Origin: Ahaetulla prasina
Taxonomy: Eukaryota; Chordata; Lepidosauria; Squamata; Colubridae
Assembly: GCF_028640845.1 (NCBI RefSeq)
Contig: NC_080546.1
Location: 72,521,051-72,585,050, forward strand
Direction of reading: 5' to 3'
Length of the DNA: 64,000 nt
The first letter of the stretch is position 1. Each line of letters begins with the position of its first letter. The notes under the pieces were generated by a model. The model had not been told where the DNA came from. It made no database searches and saw nothing but the letters and a program-made list of their open reading frames with translations. This document shows, piece by piece, positions 11,011 to 22,255 of this stretch. The position numbers and the translations under genes are program-made.

Positions 11011-13330
11011 AAAGTCAGCTCCCCGCCCGCCCGCGGGACCCGAGCAAGCCGGTCCCAGTCCAGCCGAACGGTGAAGGCGACATGCAGCGCCGCTCCGCTT
11101 TCACCGTTGGCTGGACGGGACGGCAGCTCGGGTCGCGGTAACTCCGCCAGGCTGTGCCGCGAAGAAACCATTTAAAAGCCCGCCAGGGCTTTCTTCTCCT
11201 CCGTGCTTCAGAAGTTGGGCTTTTAAATGGTTTCTTCGTGGCACAGCCTGGCGGAGTTACTGCGGACCCGAGCCAAGCCGGTCCCGTCCAGCCGAACGGT
11301 GAAAGCGGAGCGCCACAGCCGGCAGCTCGGGTCGCGGTAACTCCGCCAGGCTGTGCCGTGAAGAAACCATTTAAAAGCCCGCCAGGGCTTTCTTCTCCTC
11401 CGTGCTTCAAGTTGGGCTTTTAAATGGTTTCTTCGTGGCACAGCCTGGCGGAGTTACTGCGGACCCGAGCCAAGCGGTCCCAGTCCAGCCGAACGGTGAA
11501 GGCGACATGCAGCGCCGCTCCGCTTTCACCGTTCGGCTGGACGGGACGGCAGCTCGGGTCGCGGTAACTCGCCAGGCTGTGCGAAGAAACCATTTAAAAG
11601 CCCGCCAGGGCTTTCTTCTCCTCCGTGCTTCAGAAGTTGGGCTTTTAAATGGTTTCTTCGTGGCACAGCCTGGCGGAGTTACTGCGGACCCGAGCCAAGC
11701 CGGTCCCGTCCAGCCGAACGGTGAAAGCGAGCGGCGCCGGCTGCTCCTGCTGCTGTTTCGCGCTCTCCGCCCCCTTCCAGCGCCTTGACGCAGAGCGAGA
11801 GAGAGTAGAGAAAGGAACCGCGCCGTCCGACCGGCTGTGTGTGTGTTTGTGGTGGGGGTCTCGTCCCAGCCACCCACCCACTCGCTCCCTTTCCCTCTTC
11901 GGAGCGTGGGCTGGTCTTAGAAGCCGCGCTGTCCCGGCGGGGCCGTCGCCTCCTCCTCTTCCTCCACGCTCGCTCCTCTTGCACGCCCCTCAACCCCCCC
12001 ATCCCCCACCCTCTCCGCGCGTGAAGGTCACCTCCTCCCTCTTCCAGGCGGCGGCGGCGGCGGCGGCTCCGAGCGGAGCGCCACAGCCGGCAGCTCCGCT
12101 TCCCTCCCACCTTCCTCCTTGCTAAAGGGCCAAAGTCGGCTCCCCCGCCCCGCCGCGGGGACCCGAGCCAAGCCGGTCCCAGTCCAGCCGAACGGTGAAA
12201 GCGACATGCCGAGCGCCGCTCCGCTTTCACCGTTCGGCTGGACCGGGACCGGCTTGGCTCGGGTCGCGGTAACTCCGCCAGGCTGTGCCGCGAAGAAACC
12301 ATTTAAAAGCCCCGCCAGGGCTTTCTTCTCCTCCGTGCTTCAGAAGTTGGGCTTTTAAATGGTTTCTTCGTGGCACAGCCTGGCGGAGTTACTGCGGACC
12401 CGAGCCAAGCCGGTCCCAGTCCAGCCGAACGGTGAAAGCGAAGCGGGTCCGCAGTAACTCCCGCCAGGCTGTGCCGTGAAGAAACCATTTAAAAGCCCCG
12501 CCAGGGCTTTCTTCTCCTCCGTGCTTCAAGTTGGGCTTTTAAATGGTTTCTTCGTGGCACAGCCTGGCGGAGTTACTGCGGACCCGAGCCAAGCGGTCCC
12601 AGTCCAGCCGAACGGTGAAGGCGACATGCAGCGCCGCTCCGCTTTCACCGTTCGGCTGGACGGGACGGCAGCTCGGGTCGCGGTAACTCGCCAGGCTGTG
12701 CGAAGAAACCATTTAAAAGCCCGCCAGGGCTTTCTTCTCCTCCGTGCTTCAGAAGTTGGGCTTTTAAATGGTTTCTTCGTGGCACAGCCTGGCGGAGTTA
12801 CTGCGGACCCGAGCCAAGCCGGTCCCGTCCAGCCGAACGGTGAAAGCGAGCAATCGCAGTAACTCGCCAGGCTGTGCCGTGAAGAAACCATTTAAAAGCC
12901 CCGCCAGGGCTTTCTCTTCTCCTCCGTGCTTCAAGTTGGGCTTTTAAATGGTTTCTTCGTGGCACAGCCTGGCGGAGTTACTGCGGACCCGAGCCAAGCG
13001 GTCCCGGTCCAGCCGAACGGTGAAAGCGGAGCGGCGCTCGGCATGTCGCCACCGTTCGGCTGGACCGACCGCTTGGCTCGGGTCGCGGTAACTCCGCCAG
13101 GCTGTGCGCGAAGAAACCATTTAAAAGCCCGCCAGGGCTTTCTTCTTCTCCTCCGTGCTTCAAGTTGGGCTTTTAAATGGTTTCTTCGTGGCACAGCCTG
13201 GCGGAGTTACTGCGGACCAGCCAAGCGGTCCCGGTCCAGCCGAACGGTGAAAGCGGAGCGGCGCTCGGCATGTCGCTTTCACCGTTCGGCTGGACTGGGA
13301 CCGGCTTGGCTCAGGTCCGCGCGGCGAACT
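11010..13330. repeat. array of eight nested CpG-rich palindromes
   Basis: The segment GGGCTTTTAAATGGTTTCTT occurs at about 11217, 11414, 11639, 12349, 12533, 12758, 12938 and 13167. Each copy is paired about 55 bases upstream with its reverse complement. The arms extend through CACAGCCTGGCGGAGTTACT and GACCCGAGCCAAGCCGGTCC to CCAGCCGAACGGTGAA, then meet inverted copies. Spacings run 197, 225, 710, 184, 225, 180 and 229; the 710 gap holds the duplicated island. Copies differ largely by small indels. Every open frame inside is a by-product of the repeat. Confidence 0.9.
11731..12240. repeat. second copy of 10627-11110
   Basis: The segment from GGCGCCGGCTGCTCCTGCTG to the CCTTCCTCCTTGCTAAAGGG block and beyond repeats 10627-11110 in the same orientation. 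The differences are mostly one- or two-base gains and losses in homopolymers and CG-rich runs. It is embedded between palindrome units three and four. Confidence 0.9.
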
Positions 13331-13769
13331 GCTCAGCCTTGGGCAAATCCCGCCGGACGATCTCGCCGCCTCTTTGGCGTCTCCTGTGCGGGGTTCCCGA
13401 AGTACATCGAGACGTAGACTCGAGTATAAGCCGAGGGGGCGCTTTTCAGCACAAAAAACGTGCTGAAAAACTCGGCTTATACTCGAGTATATACGGTAAT
13501 GGCTTTCTTTTTATATAGTATTCTCTCAAAGTTTATGCACAAAAACATTCCAATATCATGTCTCCTGTGTTACCTGCTTTTCCTCTGCCCGTCTTTTTAA
13601 TTCCATATTATTGTACTTCATTGTTCATTTTTATTGTTTTTATTCCTTTAGTATTATTATATTTACATTTTTTTCATTTTTTTCAATCCTTCGTATGGTT
13701 GCAAATCATCCGGAATAGCCACATGGAGCAAATAAATTTAACAAAAAAACAAATTCTGACATGAGATAT

Positions 13770-13773
<4 letters not shown>

Positions 13774-13801
<28 letters not shown>
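13774..13801. repeat. (CA)n microsatellite
   Basis: A perfect CA dinucleotide run of about 28 bases. Confidence 0.97.
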
Positions 13802-13943
13802 GTAATATGAAATTCTGTACCTCGTCATATTCTATGAAAATGTGCATGCTTAGCAGCAACAGTTAGGTCATTTCTAGGTAATTCATGTGTATGCTGAATT
13901 GTGAATGAGTTGTTGTTGTGAAATTTCTGGTGTCATTCTACAG

Positions 13944-14449
13944 CAGGGGTAGTTAGCCTTTTTATACCTACCGCCCACTTTTGTATCTCTGTTAGTAGTA
14001 AAATTTTCTAACCGCCCACCAGTTCCACAGTAATACGACCCTGCGCATGCCTCTTGCGCATCGTGGATTGGGTTGGGGGGGCGCCGCCTACCAGCTCTTC
14101 TTGTCTGTTACAGATGGGTGGTGTGGGGGGAGATGCGCAAGCTATTCTGGGATGAGGCTCTTTTGTTTGCAGTCGCACTATATAGCACCATTTAGTTTCA
14201 CTTACGTAACGTGAACTAAACTTATGCGCGGGCGATACAAATAGTATATTTTCAGAAATTTAAATTGTCACGGGGAATTTTATGAAAACCTAATGAAAAT
14301 GTTTTTAAATAATGCTATGAAATTTTTTTAAAAAGTCAATTAGATTTAAAAAAAGGAAAGTGCTTCAGCATTGGACAAAACCCCTACTGCCCACCATGAA
14401 AGCTGGAATGCCCACTAGTGGGCGGTAGGGACCAGGTTGACTACCACTG
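13944..14449. mobile_element. hAT-type element, 8-bp duplication TTCTACAG
   Basis: This 506-bp element begins CAGGGGTAGTTAGCC and ends GGTTGACTACCACTG. It is flanked by TTCTACAG at 13936-13943 and 14450-14457. GCCCACTAGTGGGCGGTAGG lies near the right end and a related CTACCGCCCAC near the left. There is no open transposase frame. Confidence 0.92.
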
Positions 14450-14844
14450 TTCTACAGGAACAGACAATAAGATATGCTTCCAAATACAGCTGTTGTGATT
14501 TTTTTTTTAATGCAGCTAGTTTTTAGTAGTATAAATGCCTTTGAACATTAAGGAAAAGAAAGCAGCAAAAAGTTTCTATGAGCTATTTCAAGAGCTTAGT
14601 CAAATCTTTCACTGTGAATGTGATTGTGTGAGGAAGCCATTGTTCAATGAATTTAGGCAGAAATTTGCCTGTTTTATGATATACTGTGTTGGTATGTTGA
14701 CAGTATGGCTATCTATTTTTCTAAACTTTACTTTCTTTCAGGAAACAATGACATTGTCACATGAAGGTAAATATCGTAGGCATAAACCAAATGCAGATGT
14801 GACATTTTTCATATTTTGTACTTCAAAATTAATATTATGTTAAC

Positions 14845-15194
14845 CAGGGGTGAAATCCAGCAGGTTCTAGAGAACCAGTAAGGGAAATTTTGAATAGTTC
14901 GGAGAACCAGAAAATACCACCTCTGGCTGGTCCCAGAGTGGGGTGGGAATGGAGATTTTGCAATATCCTTCTCCCAGGAGTGGGAAGGGAATGGGGACTT
15001 TGCAGTATCCTTCCCCCTGGAGGGGGGTGGGAATGGGGATTTTACAGTATCCTTCCCCTGGAGTGGGGTGGGAATGGAGATTTTGCAGTATCTTTCCCTT
15101 GCCACAGCCACCAAGCCACGCCCACCAAGCCGCACCACGCCCACCAAGCCGCACCCACAAAATCGGTAGTAAAAAAAATTGCATTTCACCACTG
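14845..15194. mobile_element. hAT-type element with internal minisatellite, 8-bp duplication ATGTTAAC
   Basis: This 350-bp element begins CAGGGGTGAAATCCAGCAGG and ends GCATTTCACCACTG, with ATGTTAAC on both sides (14837-14844 and 15195-15202). The interior repeats a unit of about 35 bases (TTTGCAGTATCCTTCCCC plus GGAGTGGGGTGGGAATGG) four times. It belongs to the family of 6148 and 38220. Confidence 0.92.
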
Positions 15195-18110
15195 ATGTTA
15201 ACCCTACATATTAAACTGCATAGTGTCTTGAAAACATTTTGATTACTTCTGAAGATAAGCCAATTAAGATTGAAAACTAAGTTTCTTTAGTTTGGATCCA
15301 CAGAAATGGATTACTTCTAAATCGACTTCTTGCTACAATTCCGAGCAGACTTCTAGTTTTTAAATGATTATCATCAAAGGCTAGAACTAAAGGCCACCAT
15401 AAAAAAAGAAGGGTGGATAATCCTTACTCGCTGAGTTTTTTTTTCTCTCCTCTTATTTTTTTCCTCATGGAAAAACCTAAGATCCTAATAAACCCTAAGT
15501 AAATTCCAATACAAATAAATCTTAACTTTATTAAAACTGTCTCTAAAATGTTATCAAATTGCTTGTAACATTTTCTCTTTTAAGATAATTTCAGACATCC
15601 CATACTTGTCTTGCTGTATGTAATATGCCTTAATCTAATCAGTAGAATTTCAGTTTAGGTAATTCTGATGAGGGAAAATGGAAGATTCTTTAAATGCAGC
15701 TAAAATTGTATTGTGCTAAAAGTAGAACATTATCCCTTTAATTCAATTTATCATGTAAATTAAAGATTATTTTTATTACAGATAGGTTTTTTAAAAAAGA
15801 GCTTTCAAATGTATTTTCTATTCATGACTATGGCATTCAGTTTATTTAATATATGCCTTCAATCTTCTTCATGAGATTAAAAATGCAGTGAGAAAGAAAT
15901 AGATCTTTTTCTTAAGAGAGAGTTCATGTGAGCTAAATCAATCTGTTCACTTCCAAAAGTAATTTCATTTTGAACATTGGGACGTATTCAGGAAAACTGA
16001 AAAAATAATTAAAATTAACCTATTTTCAATATATAAATTGTATAAAATAACTGTTTTTATTTTTATTTTTTTAGAGATGATGGAGATTTGTATTTCAAGG
16101 TCAATGTTAATGTAGGATGTGTCTGGAAAGATTTTATGCAGTAAAAAGGGTTCATTTTGAAGAAAATATATTGTATAATCAATACACTATTCATTTCTAT
16201 TAAACGCATTGCTGGTAAATATATATATTTAATTAAATTAGGCAGACATGCTGTTCTCATTGAATCTCACAATTTACCATCAAAATAGGATGTCTGAAAA
16301 AGTGCAGATATTTAGCAGCCTTTTTACACTGTAGTAATAATGCAATACTTTCCATGATGTTAAAAGATAGTACAGTTTATGTCACATCATTTAACAGCTC
16401 TAACCCAGCACTCACAATAGAACTGGCTTCTGAACATATCTTGCTCATGTATATAAGACTCTAGTGCTAAGCAGAAGTATACAGTGTGCAAAAAGCCATT
16501 TTGGCTATCAGAGGTCTCACACTAAAGCTATAAAGCAACAAATAATGAAGCAACATAAACACTTCGTCTTGTCTTTAGAAGTAAAGGGACGTTTATTAGT
16601 ATATGCATCAGTGGAAGATGGAAATGGTTGGACTTTCTCCACATGGCTGCATCCAGCTTCTTGACGAGAGGCAGATCTTAAGCACAATCATAACCAGCTT
16701 TTCACCCAAGAATGGATTAACCACTTCTTTTCGTAAGGTTGTTCAGTAATCAATATAATACTATGGAGAACAGCAAATGTAGGCTGTTGATAAAACATAA
16801 CTTGCAGAATATCCTCTCTTGCCATTTGTGATGGTACATTTATCCAAGAGATTGGCAGTGATTTAAACCATCTGCCTCAGAAATAAGCACAAGCAGATGG
16901 CATTCTTCCCTGGAACCTTTTTATAATGATGAAATAAATAATTACATAATGAAAAGAAAAGAAAATAACAAATTTAATAAATAATAAATTCCTGGTTAAG
17001 TAGCAAGGGTATTAAAAGCAAAGTGAATAAAAATATTGAATTAGCATTGGTCAAAAACGCCAAGAAAATCCCAAAGGATTCAAAGGATAAAATTATATTA
17101 TCAATAATACAGTACTATAGATATACATGGATTGATTTTACAATCGAAAACATATGAAGTAGATAAAGGTACTTGGAAAATACAGGTTAGTAAGAAGTTC
17201 AATAAGCAATGACAGCCACAATGTTCCATATCTGTACATCAATGCACAAACTATCTGCACTAATCAGGAAGTATTGGGAATTTTAACCTGGGAAAATAAA
17301 ATGATAACGTGTAAGTCACAAGCGGAACATAAAATTGAGTTATATACCACAAAAAAGGGCAGTAGCTTCACTTCAAAACAAAAATAAACAATACTTGCAG
17401 ATGAAGAAATTCCTAAACTTTTTATTATTAACTTGATTATTAAAATTATAAAAATAACCTCAATCAATAAGAGCTTTCATAGCAGTTTCCTTACTTCTAT
17501 CCTTCAGAAATACAGCAGATTCAAAGTAGAAATAATGAAAAAAGACCCTGATCTGAGAATAAAACTTTTTTTCTTTCCTCTGAACCTATTACTACATGAC
17601 TTTGAACTACATATAGTTTACCTTAGCAACACTACTCTGCTAATCACTCAATCTACACTTCAAAGTGAACTTTTCTTTCAAAATTCTATGTATAATAAAA
17701 TATACAATATTGGCTAATCAGACTCCTGGATACAGAATATTAACAAAGCTTTATCTACTGAAAGCTTGCAAACTTTTTTTTTTCTGAGACAAATAAAAAG
17801 GAAGTCAGCTGGGTTTTCAGTGAGATTTGTGCCAGAGGTGAGCTTGATTTCTGTCACCACCATGTTTGTTAGAGATACGAGTGAACTTACTTATTTGCTC
17901 AAAACCAAGAGTGCTTGTTCTAGATTAAGTATTTAAACTATGCAGTTCAAGTTAAGTTCCGTGCACATACTCTCTTATTAAGTTGTAATTAAGATTTTCA
18001 CATTTATTAATATTTTATGTTAATTTGGCATCTGCCTATCACTCATGATTGGCAGCGGTGATAGTGAGGATGGCGGTCATATGTTTTGCTTTGTGGATGT
18101 TTCATTATGA
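15195..18110. other. AT-rich intergenic DNA; one less biased stretch at 16400-16920
   Basis: There is no repeat signature and no recognisable protein. The stretch 16400-16920 is less AT-biased, with E-box-like CATCTG and CAGATG motifs at 16869-16900, and could be a conserved noncoding element. That is impression only. A short plus-strand frame at 16464-16664 has no motif. Confidence 0.4.
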
Positions 18111-18381
18111 TAGCAATAGCAATATACCTCTTCACAGTGCATTACAGCCCTCTCTAAGCAGTTTATAGAGTCAGCAGATTGCCCCCAATGATCTGGGTCC
18201 TCATTTTAACAACCTCAGAAGGATGGAAGGTTGAGTCAACCTTGAGCCAGTGAAAATCTAACTGTGAATCTAATTGTGAATCTAATCTAATTAGATACTA
18301 ACTGAAAATCTAATCTGGCAGCCAGCAATCAGCAGAAGTAGCCTGCAATGCTGCATTCTAACCACTGCGCCATCATAGCTC
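18111..18381 (-). mobile_element. tRNA-derived SINE of the squamate type, minus strand
   Basis: Read on the minus strand it has a tRNA-like head (GCGCAGTGGTTAGAATGCAG), the GTTGACTCAACCTTCCATCC-like body, GACCCAGATCATTGGGGGCA, the TAAACTGCTTAGAGAGGGCT block and a TATTGCTA tail. A small internal duplication of an AATCTAATTGTGAATC-like string lies at 18255-18310. The same family is found at 29797 and 32950. Confidence 0.85.
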
Positions 18382-18413
18382 ATGTCTATGATGTACTTTG
18401 CAAAGCTCTAGAC

Positions 18414-18787
18414 CAGGGGTGTCAAAGTTGATTTCATTGAGAGCTACATGAGGGTTGTGTTTGACCTCGGGGATCCAGGGTGGGTCTGGCCAGGGTGGGC
18501 GTGGCCAGTTTGACATCACTCCTGTCAGGCGTGCCTATCGTCACCTGAGCAATCTGCCAGCGAAAATGGGCTCCCAAGCTCCATTTTTGGCTGTCACGGC
18601 CTCCTGCAACCCTCTGCCAGTGAAAATGGAGGCCCTCCTGAGCTCCATTTTCACTGGCAGAGAGTTGCAGGAGTCTGTGGCAGCTGAAAACGGAGTTTGG
18701 GACCCCTTTTTTGCTGGCAGAAGCACCGCGGGCCAGTCCTTCATTGTTTCCAGGGGGACTCTTCAGGCCTTGAGTTTGACACCCCTG
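18414..18787. mobile_element. hAT-type element, 8-bp duplication CTCTAGAC
   Basis: This 374-bp element begins CAGGGGTGTCAAAGTTGA and ends GAGTTTGACACCCCTG, flanked by CTCTAGAC at 18406-18413 and 18788-18795. The interior is partly palindromic around GCCAGCGAAAATGG and AAAATGGAG motifs. Related ends lie at 24267 and 45046. Confidence 0.92.
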
Positions 18788-18884
18788 CTCTAGACAGTAT
18801 ATTCCATCAGTCATATTTTGTGTGATTCCATTAAAATTCTATAAAATTGCAGTCAGATTGTTAGCTCAACAAATGTGGATGAAT

Positions 18885-19697
18885 TAATTTATTTTATTTA
18901 TTTATTTTGTCAAACACAACAGTATATATAAGTATAAGCATGAAATAACCATACACATTGGATACAATCAAAGGGAACATTAAGTCAGGAACGGTAGGCA
19001 TGTTGGTGCTCTTATGCACGCCCCTTACAGACCTCTTAGGAATGGGGTGAGATCAACAGTAGATAGTTTTTGGTTAAAGCTTTGGGGGTTTTGGGAAGAG
19101 ACCACAGAGTCAGGTAGTGCATTCCAGGCATTAACAACTCTGTTACTGAAGTCATATTTTCTACAATCAAGATTGGAGCGGTTCACATTAAGTTTAAATC
19201 TATTGTGTGCTCGTGTATTGTGATTGAAGCTGAAGTAGTCTTCGACAGGACGGACATTGTAGCAGATGATTTTATGAGTTATACTCAGGTCATGCCGAAG
19301 GCGGTGGAGTTCTAAATTTTCTAAACCCAGAATTTCAAGTCTGGTGGTATAAGGTATTTTGTTGTGATCAGAGGAGTGGAGAACTCTTCTTGTAAAATAT
19401 TTCTGGACATGCTCAATTGTATTAATTTCCGAAATGAGGTGTGGGTTCCAGACAGGCGAGCTGTATTCGAGAATTGGTCTAGCAGATGTTTTGTATGCTA
19501 TGGTTAGTAGTGTAATCTTTCTGGAGAAGAAGCTATGCAAGATTAAGTTTACAACTCTTAAAGCCTTTTTGGCGATGTAGTTGCAGTGGGCTTTGGCACT
19601 TAGATCGTTTGATATGAAAACTCCAAGGTCTTTGACGGGGTGAGGGTCATCTACAAGGTAATGTCCATCAAGCTTGTATTTAGTGTTCTGATTCTTT
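18885..19697 (-). mobile_element. LINE fragment, CR1-superfamily reverse-transcriptase C-terminus (minus)
   Basis: A 171-codon open frame (19025-19540) encodes YKTSARPILEYSSPVWNPH, then IEHVQKYFTRRVL and RLEILGLENLELHRLR, ending STVDLTPFLRGL. This is the thumb and C-terminal part of a CR1/L2/L3-type ORF2. The 3' tail with TTTATTTTATTTATTTATTT is at the left. It is 5'-truncated and lacks the YADD motif. A sister copy lies at 34300. Confidence 0.85.
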
Positions 19698-20949
19698 TTT
19701 CAAGTCTATGTAAATTTAATCCTGCTCAATTTGTGGTTCTTATGCTGTATTTAAACCACCCACTTTTTAACCGCATCTAATCTCCTTGCTTTATGATATT
19801 AAGCAGGTAGGAAACCTAGGAGCTCTTGCCCAGCCCTTGGATTGCTGCTATACATAGATGGTAAACAAAGATAAACACAACAGTGCAAGGTTTGAAGATT
19901 TGCTGTAAATGATTAACGTTTGAGCGGGTATATTTAGTATCTGAAAGTATGTGGTTCTTGTAGCCTTATCTGTTTTCTTACATTGTTCTGAATACCATCT
20001 GCACTGTTCATTTAGGTGTTTAAAGTAGTTAAAATCTCCAGCATAACTGATGTTGTCCTGGCTCTATAGACAAATATTGCAAAAGTTACTTGGGGCATGT
20101 CAATGTAACTGCATTACCTGGAGAAAAAAATTACTATCAATTCATTGGCAGCAAAGAAAGCACAGATATGAGAAGTTAACTTCAGATGAATCTGGTTCTG
20201 GGAACATTTAATATCCATCATTAAAATAATTTGATCTACCTTGTTTACAGTGAGAAAATACACTGCTTGTATTAACAAACTATTTTGTTCCAAAACTGTC
20301 AAATGTGAAAGTTATGGTCTGGTTTATAATTTGCCTCATCTAAAATTAGTGATTGTGTTTTTATATAAACAATGAACAGAAGCAATCATTAATAATACAT
20401 CTCTGCAGAATGTAATAATAATAATACATGGAGCACAAGATTCTTCTTTAAAATTATGCAGTGGGGAATGAAGAACCAATTTTTGACCTGGCAGTTTCAG
20501 GTTGCATAATTAGGCACAAGCATGACAACATGTGAAGAAACTTTATTAGATGGGGCTGCTTTGTACTGAAAAGGAAAACAAAAAGGAACTTCTTTATATC
20601 TTTATTCTTTTTAACACCATGAGTGGGAGAAAGAAGCGCCACAGGAGAAATCTTTTCATGCATTTTAACATTATTGGTTGCAAAAAGGGACCGTTCATCT
20701 GCAAATATCTTCTTTCTATTGCTGTTATAGAAGTAAGCTACGTGCATTAATTATATCCAGAGGGAACATTACTTTTATTCCTGTTGATATTTGCTTTAAT
20801 GAACTGTGTACTTCTTGTCTGCCTTTTATGCTCTCTTGGTATTAGCTTATCCTCACTATTATGTCAGTGCCAGGTTAAAAGGCAAACACCTACCCTCCTC
20901 TTTTTCCCCCTTCTTGTTATCATCTATTGCTTAATATAAGATTTAGTAT
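19698..20949. other. AT-rich intergenic DNA, nothing recognised
   Basis: Unique-looking sequence with short random frames. I see no repeats beyond small AAT runs near 20415. Confidence 0.45.
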
Positions 20950-21545
20950 TATTATTATTTACTTTATTCATTAAACTTGAAACTGAGTCAACTGAATATT
21001 CAAAAATGCATCACAAATACCATTGACTGGTGCTGATGGTTGATACGGGTTGCTGCCAGCGTCCTAGGTATCAACCAAGTACCTTCTTAAGATATATGAT
21101 GTTCCAAGTAGCGCAGTTTTTTGCAGTTCTGCTGGTGTTATTGCAGAAAACTGCAATTTGTTGATGTATCTTTATAAAATTCTTGGACATGGTACCAAGT
21201 GCCCTGATGACAATGAGTATCATTCATAGCCATGTAGTTTTGATGGCCAGGTCGCGATATTCCATGATTTTTTCCAGTTCTTTTTCTTCGACTCTGGCAT
21301 CTCCTGGTACCACGATGTCAATAAATTGTACGTTTCGGTTTTCAACAACTGTGATATCTGGCATGTTGTGTTCCAAGTGATGCTCTGTCTATATTCGAAA
21401 GTCCCACAAGATCTTCACCTTCTTATTTTCTATAACTTTTTCCACTTTATTTTCCCATGACTTTTTGGATACAGGTAAGTGGTATTTTTTATATAATGAT
21501 CAGTGGATTAATTTAGCAACTCGGTCGTGTCTAGCTTTGTAATCA
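20950..21545 (-). mobile_element. decayed non-LTR retrotransposon C-terminal region, possibly R4/Dong-like
   Basis: Minus-strand translation, with stops, reads LQKTALLGTSYILRR and a preceding VPGDARVEEKE-like and SSGHLVPCP region. This resembles the C-terminal block of LINEs in which LQK..LLGTARILR follows a short aspartate-protease-like stretch. The frame is broken several times. The clade assignment is from memory of the motif only. Confidence 0.5.
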
Positions 21546-22255
21546 GTTTGTTTTTGCTGCATTCACATATTAAATTATTATTATTATTGTTGTTGTTGTT
21601 GTTGTTGTGACATTCCGCTTTTAAGTCCTTTGACATTATCATTCAAGGAACACACATCAACTTTGGAGCAATCTTTGGGTAAAAGGTTAAAATGTTTAAA
21701 TACTTGAAAGCAGAGCTATTGCTTTTTATGTTTCTCATATTAGTTATTTGTGTTTGGAAATAGATTAGCTGAATTATTCTTGAAGCAGATAAAGCAGGTG
21801 GCCAAGATTTAATGTAATCTTGGCCACCTGCTTTATTTATTTTGCTTTCCAGAAGTTTGCAAAACAGCACAGATAATCTTCGGAGAAATTGGAACTACTG
21901 TTGCCATTGCTAAGTGATGTGGTCACAAAGCATGACATTTTGTGACTGCATCGCTTAGTGTCAGCAATTCCAGCAATTCTGACTGCTGTTGCAAAGTGAG
22001 GAGCATCACTGAGTGAGGATTTCACAAGACCACAACTTCAAATTTTGCTTCTGGAAAGTCATCATGAAATATCAGAAATTGCCAATGACCATATGACCAT
22101 AAAGACTCTATAATGGCCAGGACCAGTCATAAATTCCCTTTATTCAATGCTACCTTACATTTGAGCAGTCGCTGAACAGTAATAAAATATTTTCTTTTTT
22201 TAAAAAAAAAACCAAAATTTATTAATTTTTTTTAAAGTAAAATACAAAATAAGGA
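21546..22255. other. intergenic DNA with (TTG)n and a possible fragment of the 6570 element family
   Basis: (TTG)n lies at 21585-21608. A palindrome of TAATCTTGGCCACCTGCTTTA type lies at 21788-21836. The segment 21870-22140 carries GCTAAGTGATGTGGTCACAA and CACTGAGTGAGGATTTCACA, motifs reminiscent of the 6570-6946 element but too decayed to bound. Confidence 0.4.

Larger units (their letters stand above)
7943..13496. mobile_element. interval bounded by two different ends of one TA-flanked transposon family
   Basis: The left end is CCGTATATACTCGAGTATAA preceded by TA (7941-7942). The right end is TTATACTCGAGTATATACGG followed by TA (13497-13498). The subterminal parts differ: the left has the ...GGCACCTAATTTTACCAC type and the right has TTTTTCAGCACG-like hairpin sequence. 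The compact copy at 39376-39764 has exactly these two subterminal types in the opposite order, so 7943 and 13496 are oriented as the two ends of one 5554-bp element. No transposase is seen. The alternative is two separate solo insertions. Confidence 0.5.

Noticed and set aside
10319..13518. Many long open frames on both strands, some over 200 codons
   Set aside because: They lie in GC-rich, repetitive and palindromic DNA where stops are rare. The translations are low-complexity or repeat the same palindrome unit in several frames, and no domain is recognisable.
16464..16664. 66-codon plus-strand frame
   Set aside because: No recognisable domain or splice context; it is kept only as part of a possible noncoding element.
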